From: Micropterix aruncella
Lineage: Eukaryota > Arthropoda > Insecta > Lepidoptera > Micropterigidae
Direction of reading: 5' to 3'
DNA: 64,000 nucleotides
NCBI GenBank assembly: GCA_944548615.1
Contig: OX155955.1
Coordinates: forward strand, 3,312,279-3,376,278
How positions within the stretch are numbered: the first letter of the stretch is position 1; each line of letters starts with the position of its first letter. The position numbers and the translations under genes were made by a program. Positions 1-10,770 of the stretch are shown here, one piece after another. The notes under the pieces are model-generated. The model made no database searches and was not told the DNA's origin. It saw only the letters and a list, made by a program, of their open reading frames with translations.

Positions 1-74
1 TATCTTATGTTTTGAACTCTTGTAAATATCATATAGCCTTAAGTATAAACTTCTCGACCAGAAATTACGATTTA

Positions 75-415
75 TATCTTATTTCATGGGAACGAGCAAA
101 TGAAGTATTTTATTTTTATTTTCATTTAATAGCTGGCTGATAGCGAGCCCAGCAATCGTATATCGTCCCTTTAAAGAGTGGATATATTCGAATTTCAAAT
201 CGAATTTTCGAAATGTCATTCCGCATTTAAGAGACGATTGATTGTGATTTTTTTCATTGTTTTTGCTTAAATTTGTCCTTAATAAAGACATTTTATTTTG
301 GTTTGCAAAAGGATACGCTTTGTTTTTGAGATGTGGATGAAGGGTGATCGTTCGCTAGCGATAAAGGGATCCCATTAAACCTACAGTGTACCGTCGAAAG
401 TGGTACTCATCCAAG
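75..415. repeat. Dispersed repeat, copy 1
   Basis: About 340 bp matching 2215-2530 in the same orientation, with shared blocks such as 'gtttgcaaaaggata', 'gtttttgagatgtggatga' and 'tttcgaaagtggtac'. The family is not recognised and there is no coding content. Confidence 0.7.
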
Positions 416-560
416 AATACATCTCGTTTAAACAAGCATTTCCCAGTCCAGTCCGGGAAAACCTTCCAGCTATGTAAGTGGCTTTTATTATTTTTATTTT
501 TTCATCAAAGTGTCATCCTTTAAACGAATTCTTTAAAAAAAGATTTTACAAAAAACCAAT

Positions 561-772
<212 letters not shown>

Positions 773-779
773 TACATAT

Positions 780-2210
780 ACCTATCAATCTAAAAAATAT
801 ATTAATTTCATCAATATAATAAAAAAATCAATATAAATTTATAAACATTTATTTCATTTCAATTGGTGCATAGGTGCATAGATGACTGCATAGGACTTAT
901 TTAAAAGTAATATTATTACAAGTATATCTTTTAAAACAGAAGCAATCAACTGATGTGCAGTTTCTTTTTGACATACAAAAATTATGTATCTCCATGTGCC
1001 ACTATTTAATAAAATCTCAAAAACTTCTTTTTGCGTTACAACAGCAAAGAAGTTTCTTATCCAGTATACCTACCTACTTAAAAAGGATCACTGTCTTGAG
1101 AAACAACTTTCGTGCTCAGTCTCACATAGATACTCTATTTGCGGAGCCGTCCTCGCGAACCAACCAAGGACGGTGGAGTCTGGAGTTCTTCTTTTTATGA
1201 TCCATGCAATAGTTTTTGACTTATGGTCGTTTTCCCAAGAGCGTCAATGCCACAACTCTATGGATGCACCATTTCAATACCTAGAACAAGATCTCTGAAA
1301 ATCTCAAAGCGACAATGCAACATTTTGTGTACGAAATTAAATGTTTACATTTACTAAAGTAAATTTGTAACTTCTACATATCTGTATTAGTTAATGACAC
1401 GTGGCAGACACGACACGATTCGAGTGTTGCTAACTAACTAATAAATGCCTTTTTTTAAGATAAATATTATCTTGAAATCTGCCAGCTTTATATACCTACA
1501 GTAGCGAGCACAGAAATCTTTCCAGACTGAAAATATCAGTTTTTTTAAATGTTTTTTGTTGTGATTTCTTAATAGCTCCTTAGTCCAAATTATTAAGCAA
1601 CACTGTTTAAAGATGATAATACACAAAAAAGTTCCTATTTATTGTCAAAAAATTTCAATGTCAAAAAAATCTGGTTTTCCTTTTATATATTCGATACGAT
1701 GAACTGTCAAACTCGTAACTCGCGATACACATCCTCCGCGAAAAATACTTCTATAAATTCGTAATCAATCGCTACTTTAATAAATTGTGAGTCTATTTAC
1801 GTTCTACAGTGATACCACATCTGTGAAAGTGTCTGCAACTCTGCAGCCTTTACGGGTTCAGCAGCAGTGGGTGGCTGACATAGGCCCCTCCTTTGAACTT
1901 TAAATCAACGCTTCATTCTAGAACTGTCTCGTGTGACTTATAACTGAACTGCATGTTAAGACGAAGCCCGAAGAAAGCAGCGAGATCGGCGCAGGCGGTT
2001 TGAAAGATATAATCCATTTAACATCGAACAAAAGACGTGAGGTTGCCTTGTAAAATATCCCCTAACTAACGGCATTTCTGTCCACCTGGTATCATCCACA
2101 TATAAAGAAACCGAAAGGCGCCATTCATCTAAACATTAGAATATCTTTGTGAACAGTCACGCATTTTCGTTTCAACAAGATCCAAAAACCATTTAAACGT
2201 AAAGTTACAT
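780..2210. other. AT-rich stretch, no gene seen
   Basis: Only short, unconnected frames on either strand and no recognised domain. The 1800-1900 part ('tctgcagcctttacgggttc') looks like repeat-derived sequence, but I cannot name it. Confidence 0.5.
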
Positions 2211-2214
2211 AACG

Positions 2215-2530
2215 ACTTTTGTCTAATTTCATGGAAACGAGGATACGAAGCATTTTCATTTTAATTTTTGGTTTAATATTAGGCGGTTGGCGAGCTCAAA
2301 AAACGTGGATTCATTCGAAATTTTAAAATACATTGAAATCTCATTCTATATTGAGGATCAGTCAATGTGATTATTTATTGTTTTTGCTTTTTTCGTTTCT
2401 ATCGAAGACATTTTGTTTTGCAAAAGGATAAGCTTGGTTTTTGAGATGTGGATGAAATGCGGATCATTCAACGGTGGCAAAGGGAAACCCATTAACGCTA
2501 CATGTAGTTTCGAAAGTGGTACACATCCAT
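2215..2530. repeat. Dispersed repeat, copy 2
   Basis: Second copy of the repeat at 75-415, same orientation, about 75-80 percent alike by eye. The following 'gggggagacggggcaggttg' is not shared with copy 1. Confidence 0.7.
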
Positions 2531-3149
2531 AGGGGGAGACGGGGCAGGTTGGTACACAAAAAATCAAACTCATATATTTTAAACAACAATGGTTGAAATA
2601 TTCCACTTTTCTTGCATCGATATGCCATAACTACTCAAGTCAATAAAACCAACAACAAAAAACATGAAGGTTTAAAAATATATAGAATATTAAGGTTTTA
2701 ATGAAAAATGGGTTGTGTCATTGTGCCTCACCCACGGGACACAATCGTACATTAGAAGGGACGCTTTGGTACTAATAGTTAATTATATGACAATGGTTAA
2801 TAAAAACCAAAATCTGTAGCTGAAAAGTAATTTTATTATTTTAACAATAATCAGCCTCATAATTCTCACTTATAATCTCAATTGGATAACAAAACTAACA
2901 GTTTTGGTAGGTTTCGTAAACCAATTACATAACTTAAATAGTGTCTTTGTAAACAAAATCAAACAACCTTAAAAATGTTAAGAAAGTTTTGCAAATTATT
3001 AACATGAAAAATATAGGAACTCCCTTTACGGAAAATTGTTTGATTCTGGAAACCTCAGTTTGATTTCTGGAAGTCGATTCGGTCTCTAAGCGGTATAAAT
3101 TTCCTGAAAGTCTCGGGTGCACAGCCCTCCGTCCAGCTATAACTCTTAA

Positions 3150-3455
3150 CTCCCTATCTCGGAAGAATTAACTGTTATTGTAGAATTAGCTGTTCCATGG
3201 GAACCAAACATCCCAAAAGACCACGAGTTCAAACTAAATAAATACCATGATCTCGCAAATGCCGTCACCCGGAACGGCTTCACAGTTCACCTTCACGCGG
3301 TGGAAGTTGGTGCTCGTGGCCTGCCAGCCAAATCTCTGTTTCACCTCTTTAAAGATCTTGGTCTCTCCAGGAAAATAATCAATTCCTTCCTAGAAAAATT
3401 ATTTAAAACCGCGATTACCGCATCTCAACTTCTATCTTCTTCGAAGGGGGAGTGA
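3150..3455 (+). pseudogene. C-terminal fragment of a LINE reverse transcriptase protein
   Basis: An open frame after TAA at 3147 runs to TGA at 3453: ELTVIVELAVPWEPNIPKDH, then KYHDLANAVTRNGFTVHLHA and VEVGARGLPAKSLFHL. This 'ELTVPWE....H..K..KY..L...G......VEVGaRG' pattern is the tail of a class of non-LTR retrotransposon proteins; no catalytic part is present. It lies just upstream of the candidate TATA box at 3561. The clade is not determined. Confidence 0.65.
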
Positions 3456-3560
3456 ATAGGTGGTCAGGTGAACGCTCACATGTGGCAATACAGCTGTCCT
3501 AAACCTACCACTGCCGGTCGTTCCGGAATCCACCGCTCACCCCCCAGAAGTGTAACAAAC

Positions 3561-3569
3561 TATATAAAA
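3561..3569 (+). promoter_or_regulatory. Candidate TATA box
   Basis: TATATAAAA lies about 139 bp upstream of the ATG at 3700. It could drive the gene whose exons lie at 3700-5794, with a start near 3590. Such strings arise often in AT-rich DNA, so this is only suggestive. Confidence 0.3.
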
Positions 3570-3699
3570 CCCAAGTATAACCTCCAGTCTGGCAACACTT
3601 AAATACGTACCTGTGTCAACTTGTTTCCCCGCATTCGCACCATTATTTCATTCGCGCGCGAGTGCTCTAAAGTGATCATTACCTTTCTGGCGGACAGCG

Positions 3700-3790
3700 A
3701 TGGATAATGCGAACCCCACAGAGTCACAAACTCTCCTAAACCTGATGGTTGAATGGGGCATCAGTCAAGAAACGATAGACGTTTTTAAAG
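3700..3790 (+). CDS. Exon 1 of SAM-like uncharacterised insect protein (tentative)
   Basis: The ATG opens 30 codons, MDNANPTESQTLLNLMVEWG then ISQETIDVFK, ending with one base before donor GTAAAT. The pattern 'L..WGI.....vF' resembles the first helices of a SAM domain found at the start of an uncharacterised multicopy insect protein family that I recognise by pattern only. The rest of the SAM domain, normally in the next exon, is not found. The exon ends in phase 1: it cannot join exon 2 in the right frame but does join exon 3 in frame. Confidence 0.45.
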
Positions 3791-4046
3791 GTAAATTTTT
3801 CAAAGTATTATTTTGTTTCGTTTTATTCTAGTATGAAAAGAAGGAACAGAGAGAATTCGGTATAATTGCAGTATAGATATGCAAATATTATCTTTTTTCA
3901 ATATTTGGGCATTCAAGATCTGCGTCTCGGATCTGCCTACATATTATTATCTTTTTAGAATAGCCATCCATGTCAGTTTTCTATATTAAAAAAATCAGGT
4001 AAGTACTTAATCCACGCTATTATACATATTTAAAACTGTATTGCAG

Positions 4047-4209
4047 GAGACATACCACATCCCAGCATCTTCTTATGGATCCGGACAATATATACCGGCA
4101 AAGGGAAAATTAATTGATAGATATTACAATCAACTGCGCCTACTCCGTCAAGCTGGGGTGCTGCCTGCCTATATAAAAGGAAGATTGCTGAAGAGCAACA
4201 ACTTGGCAA
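4047..4209 (+). CDS. Exon 2 of SAM-like uncharacterised insect protein
   Basis: 163 nt after acceptor ACTGTATTGCAG, in the frame TYHIPASSYGSG then GKLIDRYYNQLRLLRQAG. The 'GKLidrYYn.L...G.LP' block matches the spacer-to-central region of the same family. The donor GT at 4210 leaves one base, which pairs with the two bases opening exon 3, so the protein continues NLAN-VALDD. It needs phase 0 on entry, which exon 1 does not supply; a missing exon or decay is likely. Confidence 0.55.
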
Positions 4210-4779
4210 GTATTTCTTTATATATTACTATACTACAGGATGATTTTGTATAGCTACAGGCCATATCAGAAGTTGATTCTGTTCACGAAACTGAACAACT
4301 TTGGTTCTACGACTTTTCGTTTTTTTTTTAAATATCGACTCGTACATTTTTAAAAAAAAATCTTCTAACCCCTAAAAATGTGTGTGGTCAATGAAATTAG
4401 TTTCTCGAAAAGCTAAAAGTTTTAGAACAAAAGCTGTTCAGTTTCATTTGCAGAATCACCTACTGAATTAATTATTAAAGACTTACAGCTACTTAAACAA
4501 CCTGTACAGGGTGTGTTTCTTCCTCTATTTAGGAGAATGTTCTGTAGATCAATCTGAATCACTTTTAATTTATACTCTTTTCTATCCTATATTTATTCTA
4601 TATTTCTTAATTTAATCACTTTTAATTAATAATTAAAGAGCGTGCAAGAAAAAGAACCCTATTAGGGTGACTTCGTTCTCTTACCATCTGTCTGTCTGTA
4701 TGTCTATCCATCCGTCTGTTCGTCCGTCTCACGATTACGTAGCTTTACGTTTTATACTTACAACTTTTATATTGTGCAG

Positions 4780-4975
4780 TAATGCTGAAGAATCGATCCA
4801 TCAGATAAATTAACTTTGAAAAAATACAAATAAAAATAACCGTTCAACATGTTGCCCGAAGCGAGAGTTGAACCCGCGTCCTTGAGGCGGATCGATTCTG
4901 CAGTGTTACTTCATAATCTAAAAATTGAATCGATGTAACTGCCTAATAACAAATTAGAGCCTTAGTGCCGGCAGA
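4780..4975 (-). repeat. Possible tRNA-derived SINE fragment
   Basis: On the minus strand GGGTTCAACTC (about 4870-4880) fits a Pol III B box and is preceded by 'gatccgcctcaaggacgc', as in insect tRNA-related SINEs. I could not place an A box with confidence. It sits in intron 2 of the 3700-5794 gene. Confidence 0.35.
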
Positions 4976-5176
4976 GATTTAGAATATCTATGTACGTTCT
5001 CGACTACCCATGGTCGCCCCACTTCTCATACTTTTTCGCCCATTATCAATTTTAATTTATAATTTAATCCTTAACAGTAATTGTACAATAGGTAGGTATG
5101 AATTATACGAGAGACAAAGTGATTGAATATACATAATATATCTATTTTAAGCTATTACAATATTTTGAAATTTCAG

Positions 5177-5373
5177 ATGTAGCATTAGACGACAAACAAG
5201 CCGAAGAAACGTGGACGTGGTTGAAATACAACAGAGAACCATGGACGCTTGTAGAAGAAAAGTGGACTCAGTCTTGCGATTATAGAAAAAGTAAAATATG
5301 TGAAACCAAAAAAACGCTAACGGATGTATTCACTGAATGGCCGTGTCTTAAACAATCTAATGGATACCGACTA
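5177..5373 (+). CDS. Exon 3 of SAM-like uncharacterised insect protein
   Basis: 197 nt between acceptor GAAATTTCAG and donor GTGAGTT. It encodes WLKYNREPWTLVEEKWTQSC, then TLTDVFTEWPCLKQSNGYRL. The 'WLkyNrEPW..v...W' and 'fteWPclkq..GY.L' blocks are the most conserved part of the family as I know it. Molecular function is unknown. It is compatible in phase with exon 1, exon 2 and exon 4. Confidence 0.65.
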
Positions 5374-5482
5374 GTGAGTTATATCCCTAATCTAATAAGT
5401 ATCTTTGAAAATGTATGAAACATGTCTTTTCATTTCAACTGAATTTATTGACTTAATCCCTGCTCATTTTAATTTTAATCAG

Positions 5483-5794
5483 GATAGAGTTCAGTGGGTT
5501 GAATATCAAAGTATCCGTTATGTTATCGATAGCATCTTAACTATACCATCTGAAACTGAATACTCTTTTTATATAATAAAACATATCTTGGTGTCTGCTA
5601 GTGGTGACACGACTTTCATATGTTTAAAAATTCCTTGTATAGGATACAATGATCATTTACTAGCATATCAGCTGGAAACTTATACCCAAACAAACGAATG
5701 GAAATTGATCTATTTAAAAAGCATTTTTCTGTATCCTTCTTTTTGTCATACACTCTCCGGTGGTAATAAATATTTTAGATTGAAGTATATTTAG
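5483..5794 (+). CDS. Exon 4 (terminal) of SAM-like uncharacterised insect protein
   Basis: 104 codons to TAG at 5792, after acceptor TTTTAATCAG and in phase with exon 3. It begins DRVQWVEYQSIRYVIDSILT and contains HILVSASGDTTFICLKIP. I cannot match the last 80 residues to the usual C-terminus of the family, so the end may be divergent or read into non-coding sequence. Exons 2-4 give 224 codons including the stop. Confidence 0.55.
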   Translation, partial: DRVQWVEYQSIRYVIDSILTIPSETEYSFYIIKHILVSASGDTTFICLKIPCIGYNDHLLAYQLETYTQTNEWKLIYLKSIFLYPSFCHTLSGGNKYFRLKYI

Positions 5795-6825
5795 ACCTAT
5801 CTTTAAAATTATGTTGTAGCTTTTAGATACGTTTGTAAGTTGATAAGGGTATTTTTTTAATAATTAAAATATTATTAGGTATTTTTATATTAAGGTATTT
5901 TTTTAATAACTAAAATACCTAATATTTTTTTATTGACATTTAAAAAAAACGAGACACCGAATGGACGAAAAAACCTAAGTCTCCATTTTATAAACCATAG
6001 TTTGTCATATGTCATTTAGTTAGTTCCGTGTCTCGTTTTTTTTTAAATTTTTGCAAAAAAATAGACAAAACCCAAAAATTGATTTAGGTTCCTTAGTCTG
6101 CCGAATCTTTAATTTATAATTGTAGGTCCACCAAGTGTATTGTAATCTTGCGTAATTGGTATATTGAAATTCTCTAAATTACCTTAAAATTGCTTTGTAC
6201 GAGTTGGATAACTAAGTTGGGTTTTGTAAATGTTAAAAAAATGTGTAGGTATTCAGAATAATAATTCATAGCTCACCCTAAATTAGGCTAAATTAGGTTA
6301 TAAGTTTTATGATTATTAATAATTAATAAATGTTTCGAATTTTACTTGTTCTGTTTTATTATTATTATTTAGCACCATACTCTATTTTATGATAGATTAG
6401 AAATAATGAGTAAAGAATCAAGGATACAAGTTATAGTAATTATAATTTCTTTTTATTTAGTGTAAGCTTTTGTATAATTAATTTGAAATTGTTAAAAGTT
6501 TTGTTTTCAACTGAATTGTATTGTAACTTTAATCAGTATTTTTGGATATATTTTAAAAATAAAATGTTGTATATTCGAAACTTGTTCCTTAGTTCGTCTT
6601 GTATCTTTTCTACACTAGGAATCCACGTTATGTTTGCCTGATAATTTCTTGTAAATTTAATGTTTAGTTTTCCTATAATAATTTATGTGAAATAATTTTT
6701 CCTACAATTATAATTTTTTGACTGTTAGTAACTTTAATCTGTATTCGGGGGTACAATTTACTAATATCTAAAGTTTAGTAGAGTTTAATCAATTTTTTAG
6801 TACAACTTGCTAAACATAATGTGTA
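5795..6825. other. AT-rich gene-free stretch
   Basis: Downstream flank of the 3700-5794 gene. It contains the foldback at 5936-6053 and several AATAAA-like strings (e.g. 6323, 6562) that could serve as polyadenylation signals. Nothing else is recognised. Confidence 0.5.
5936..6053. repeat. Small foldback repeat
   Basis: Inverted arms of about 28 bp ('aaaaaaaacgagacacc' at 5941 and 'gtgtctcgttttttttt' at 6029) bracket about 60 bp. MITE-sized; no target duplication was established. Confidence 0.6.
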
Positions 6826-6827
6826 AA

Positions 6828-6992
6828 CGATGTAAGGTTATTGGTAAAAATGCATGTGTCATAATTTGCAAGATTGAAAATATTTACAAGTATTTGTTTA
6901 AATATTTTCTTTAAAAAATAATTGTAAATATTTACAATTTTGTAAATTACTTATGATACTTACATAAATATTTTACCAATAACCTTACATCG
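6828..6992. repeat. 22-bp perfect inverted repeat
   Basis: 'cgatgtaaggttattggtaa' with two more A bases (6828-6849) is exactly complementary to 6971-6992. The 121 bp between the arms is very AT-rich and partly self-complementary. It may be the edge of the tandem array that follows. Confidence 0.8.
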
Positions 6993-7039
6993 TAAGAATA
7001 TTTTTGATAGTAAGTTTATACTAAGAAAACAGGTCAAAA

Positions 7040-7930
7040 TCTACTAATTAATATTAGTTAAATATACCACCGAATACTGATTTAAACTTGGAAAAAATAA
7101 TAATAATCTTCGTAAATTTGACAAATTTGTTCACGTAAATAGTACGAAAATTAACAGACAAATATATCCTGGGATTTTAGTAAAAGGTACGAAAGTACTA
7201 AGAAATAAATTTGGAATATACAAAACTTTATTGTTAAAATATACCCAAGAATAGTGTTGAAAGTTACAAAACTTTACAGTTAAAAACAGTAATAATTCTT
7301 CATGCTTTTGACAAATAATTCCAAATAAATTATACTAAACCTTACATTAAATATACAAAGAGATTGTTAGTCAAATATAACCAGGTTTCTTAGTAAAAGG
7401 AACGAAATGTACTAATAAATATGTATGGAATACACAAATGTTTATTAGTACAATATACTCAAGAATAATGATTAAACCTACAAAACTTACTGCTTGAAAA
7501 CAGTAATAATTGTTCGTAATTTTGACAAATAATTTCTAATAAATATTACTACTACATACATTAAATGTACGAGAAATTATCAGTTAAATAAAAGAAGGAT
7601 TCTTAGTAAAAGACACGAAATATACTAATAAATAAGTATGGATATACAAAACTTTAATAGTAAAATATACCCTAGAATACTGATTAAATCTACAAGAATT
7701 TTGCACTTGAAAACAGTACTAATTCTTCGTACTTTTAGCAAATAATTTTAAATAAATTATACAGAAAAATTAATTAAATATACAAAAAATTGTTAATCAA
7801 GCTTAACCAATATTATTATTTAAAGTGACGAATAAATAATAATGGTATGTACAAAACTTTATTAGTAAATATACAATGGAATACAAATTAAATCTACGAA
7901 AAATAGTGGTTGAAACAAATATTATTAATC
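7040..7930. repeat. Degenerate tandem array, ~210-bp unit, 4-5 copies
   Basis: The block 'aaacagtaataattcttc' with variants recurs near 7090, 7285, 7500, 7712 and 7915. Each is followed in the same order by 'tttgacaaataatt', 'cttagtaaaaggtacgaaa', 'tggaatatacaaaacttta' and 'aaatatacccaagaatactg'. Units have drifted and contain stops in all frames. Weaker echoes run to about 8100. Confidence 0.75.
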
Positions 7931-8139
7931 GTAAATATTTCATAAATTGTACAAAAACATTTATTGGATTAAAAAAAATATATCAGTAAAGTATATCATT
8001 TATTCCAGGTAAAATTGATGACTCGTACTAAGAAATATACTTAAGATTATGAGTAAAATATACCCAAGAACACTGTTAAACTTACAAAATTCTTACCTTA
8101 AATTTAACTAATCTCTTTATTAACTTTTACAGAAGTTGC

Positions 8140-8465
8140 ATATAAATCTTGATTACTTTAATCGAGATTATCTTTAAAAGAGACTAAATAGTCTGTCATA
8201 TTTACTTCGTATATAGAGAAAAATAATAAAAAAATATCGTTATAATAACATTTGAGTTTTGTAAAACTAACCAACTGATTTTTCATAAAGTCAATCAATA
8301 ATGTAAATTATTTGTACATTTTAATGAATTAAGTTTGGTAAATGTTTTGTACATTTGACAAATGTCATTTTGTATATTTAAGTAGAGTATTTATTAAAAT
8401 TGCTAAGAATTAGCAATTAAAAGCAATTGAAAAGAATTGGTAAAATCAACCAATTTCTTCGTGAG
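8140..8465. other. AT-rich spacer
   Basis: Stretch between the tandem array and the LINE fragment. It has short direct repeats ('aattagcaattaaaagcaatt') and no gene. Confidence 0.5.
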
Positions 8466-9568
8466 GCCTATAGTTAAGGTCGGCGTTGGTTGGGATAACA
8501 AGGAATTTTGTAAATGCAATCAAACATTTCTCTCCGTGTGACATTGATGGCAAGGCACTATCACGAGTAAATCACACAAGGGACCTTGGAGTGACCTTTG
8601 ACTCACGGTTGACATACAGACAGCACATCTACACCCTAGTTGATAATTCTTACAAATTGCTAGGTTTTGTAATGAGGAGCATGAGGCAGTTCAACAACAC
8701 ATTTGTCATGCGCCTCCTATTCAATTCCCTAATTCGGAACAGATTAGAAGTCAACGCGGCAATATGGAGTCCTTACGAAAATAGCTATATATCAAGGCTA
8801 GAGAGTATACAGAAACGCTTTCTGAGGTTCCTTTACTTTAAACAGCATGGATATTATCCCTTTCTATATCCTACGGCATTTATTCTGGGGATGGTTGGGT
8901 ACAACTCACTAAGTGTAAGAAGAGATTGGCTGTCAATCTGCCACATATATAAACTGCTTAGGGGGTTCGTTGATAATCCGACCATCCTTAGAAGAATCGG
9001 TCTATTCGTACCCACCAATTACTATCGTGCTAGGACTCATGTATTGTTCGCGTTACCGCGAGCTAGAACTAACATCGTTCAACACTGCTTCACAGTGCGG
9101 ACGCTTCGTACCCTAAATGCACTATGTTCGACTGAGCCAGAATTGGATATTTGGACGGTGAACTTAGCACAACTGAAAAGTATGGTAATGGCATTTCTTA
9201 GCAATCAAATAATTAGATAAATATGTAGTATTAAAATTGTTAAAAAGGAGTAACTAGTATAATAAAAAAGGTTAGATAAACATTAGATATACATATGTAA
9301 ATATAATCGTTTAATATTACGCTCTAACGGATGTCTCCGTTTCGTTTGCTATAGTCTAGAATAATGATTTATATATTAGAATAATAATGATAGCAATAGT
9401 AATGGAGTAGAGTAATAATAATATTATTAACAGTAGAATTATAATAATAGTCTATAGTAAAATAATAGTTATAATCTAGAATAATAGCCTAGAAAAATAA
9501 TTAACGATTTGGAATCATCTGTAAAGTTAATTATGTTTTGGTAAATAAATAAATAAATAAAATAAATA
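8466..9568 (+). mobile_element. 5'-truncated LINE, C-terminal RT-proximal part
   Basis: About 244 codons stay open to TAA at 9218: LGVTFDSRLTYRQHIYTLVD, then SLIRNRLEVNAAIWSPYE, RLESIQKRFLRFLYFKQHGY and YPTAFILGMVGYNSLSVRRD. This is the post-RT region ('LG...D..L....HI', 'L..S.vR..LEya..iWsP') of Jockey-like non-LTR elements; the endonuclease and RT catalytic parts are lost. A short AT-rich 3'UTR ends in an (ATAA)n tail at 9540-9568, fixing the orientation. A related fragment is at 41655-42785. Confidence 0.85.
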
Positions 9569-9734
9569 AATCTAGTTTTAACCGCGAGAGAGTGCGCATT
9601 AACAAAATGTTTGTTAGAAAGGGATCAGATACTGCATGCACTTCGGCGTCAAGCATAATCCCTTTGCCTTTGCAGCAGGTATAATAAATGGATCTATCTT
9701 GCAAATAATGAACCATTTATTGAGAAATCATTAG

Positions 9735-9955
9735 GGAGGTATTGCGGTTTGGCATCTATTCAGTATCGTGGATCCTAATGGCTCCCCGCAGCTTGGGTGG
9801 TGATGGCCTTCTTTGTGTTACCTTGGTCGGCCGGACTCACAGTTCAACTCCCATCCTGTAGCCTCCTAGAAGAGGAATTCAACCTGTCAGGGTCGCTGTG
9901 AACTGTGACTTGTAGTCGGAGGCGGCTGGGACCAGATGTGCGGATTCAGGAAAAC
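9735..9955 (+). repeat. Repeat A-related 5' segment
   Basis: 'cggctgggaccagatgtgcg...acacctcgggc' matches the upstream part of the A copy at 27440. It is cut off at 9955 by repeat C sequence, so repeat A occurs here as two pieces separated by 67 bp. Confidence 0.6.
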
Positions 9956-10022
9956 ACCTCGGGCAACTCCCATTAAAATGACAAATCTGCATAGATAATA
10001 GGGGTGACTATTTCTATTAATT
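9956..10022 (+). repeat. Repeat C fragment (left side of A insertion)
   Basis: 'aactcccattaaaatgacaa...ctattaatt' matches the repeat C copies at 14650 and 21255. Its continuation is found at 10667, after the repeat A insertion. Confidence 0.75.
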
Positions 10023-10666
10023 GGAGAGTTAATGGGCCCTTGCTGAGTTGACCACGAAGACCCATTCTGTTCAGGGTTGGTCACACTCACGGGTCAACAC
10101 CTATCCGACGGCCTCCACGCATGAAGTGCGAGCCTGGATAGGACTCTGGCCTTATGGTTAGTTTCCCCTGGGAATCAACCTTCTGGCGCTCCTGGGCGGT
10201 CTGCGCACCGTGCGGCGTAAGCCAATCGACTGTGCACTCTGACTAACAGTCGGGGGAGTCTGGAAGCAGTACTGTTTCCTATAGAGCGGGGGTGGTTGCT
10301 GACCTTACGGCGACTGCTCTTGAAACGACCATCGGCTACCCGATCCTGGGTGAACAGCCGGGCAAAGGATGCTGTGGTCCGCGATAGATTCGGTAAACAC
10401 CGTTTCACCGCTTCGTAAGGGAGAGGACCGCGCAAGCGACCTCGAACTCGTAACCAATCGAGAGACTGGAGTAATCTGGTCACAATTGGAAGTAAGGGCG
10501 TGAGTGTAGGCCCGCCGGGTAACACCTAACAACGGGCTTGTGACGTAGCTAGATGGTGGACTGTTTTGTCCTCAAGTCTTCTACGCTCACTTCAAGGAGA
10601 TAGAACGACTAATCGTTAAAACTTCCTGAGGTGACGGGCTCGCCCGCTGTAGTCGACAACCCAATT
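10023..10666. mobile_element. Repeat A copy 1 (644-bp retroposon-like, 14-bp target duplication)
   Basis: Flanked by the exact 14-bp duplication 'tatttctattaatt' (10009-10022 and 10667-10680). It starts 'ggagagttaatgggccc' and ends 'ctgtagtcgacaacccaatt'. Other copies or fragments lie at 15765, 27440, 32490, 51090, 59432 and 60655. It has no poly(A) and no recognised protein; the long frames inside it are out-of-register artefacts repeated in each copy. A 13-14-bp target duplication suggests target-primed reverse transcription. Confidence 0.75.
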
Positions 10667-10770
10667 TATTTCTATTAATTAAATATATATTTTTCATAGA
10701 AAGTTTTTGGCCCTTAATGTCCTTTATAGAACAGCGCCTTCATAGGTAAGGACCCAATATTACCAAAAAT
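10667..10770 (+). repeat. Repeat C fragment (right side of A insertion)
   Basis: Continues repeat C with 'cttcataggtaaggaccca', matching 14775 and 21360. Confidence 0.7.

Noticed and set aside
955..1298. Two overlapping frames of 81 and 104 codons
   Set aside because: No domain, no splice context and biased AT-rich codons; probably chance.
10175..10525. Open frame MLPGGPTLTPLLPIVTRLLQ..., repeated at 15915, 27841, 32427 and 60050
   Set aside because: It recurs because repeat A recurs; copies have frameshifts in different places, no known domain, and a low-information composition. I treat it as non-coding repeat sequence.
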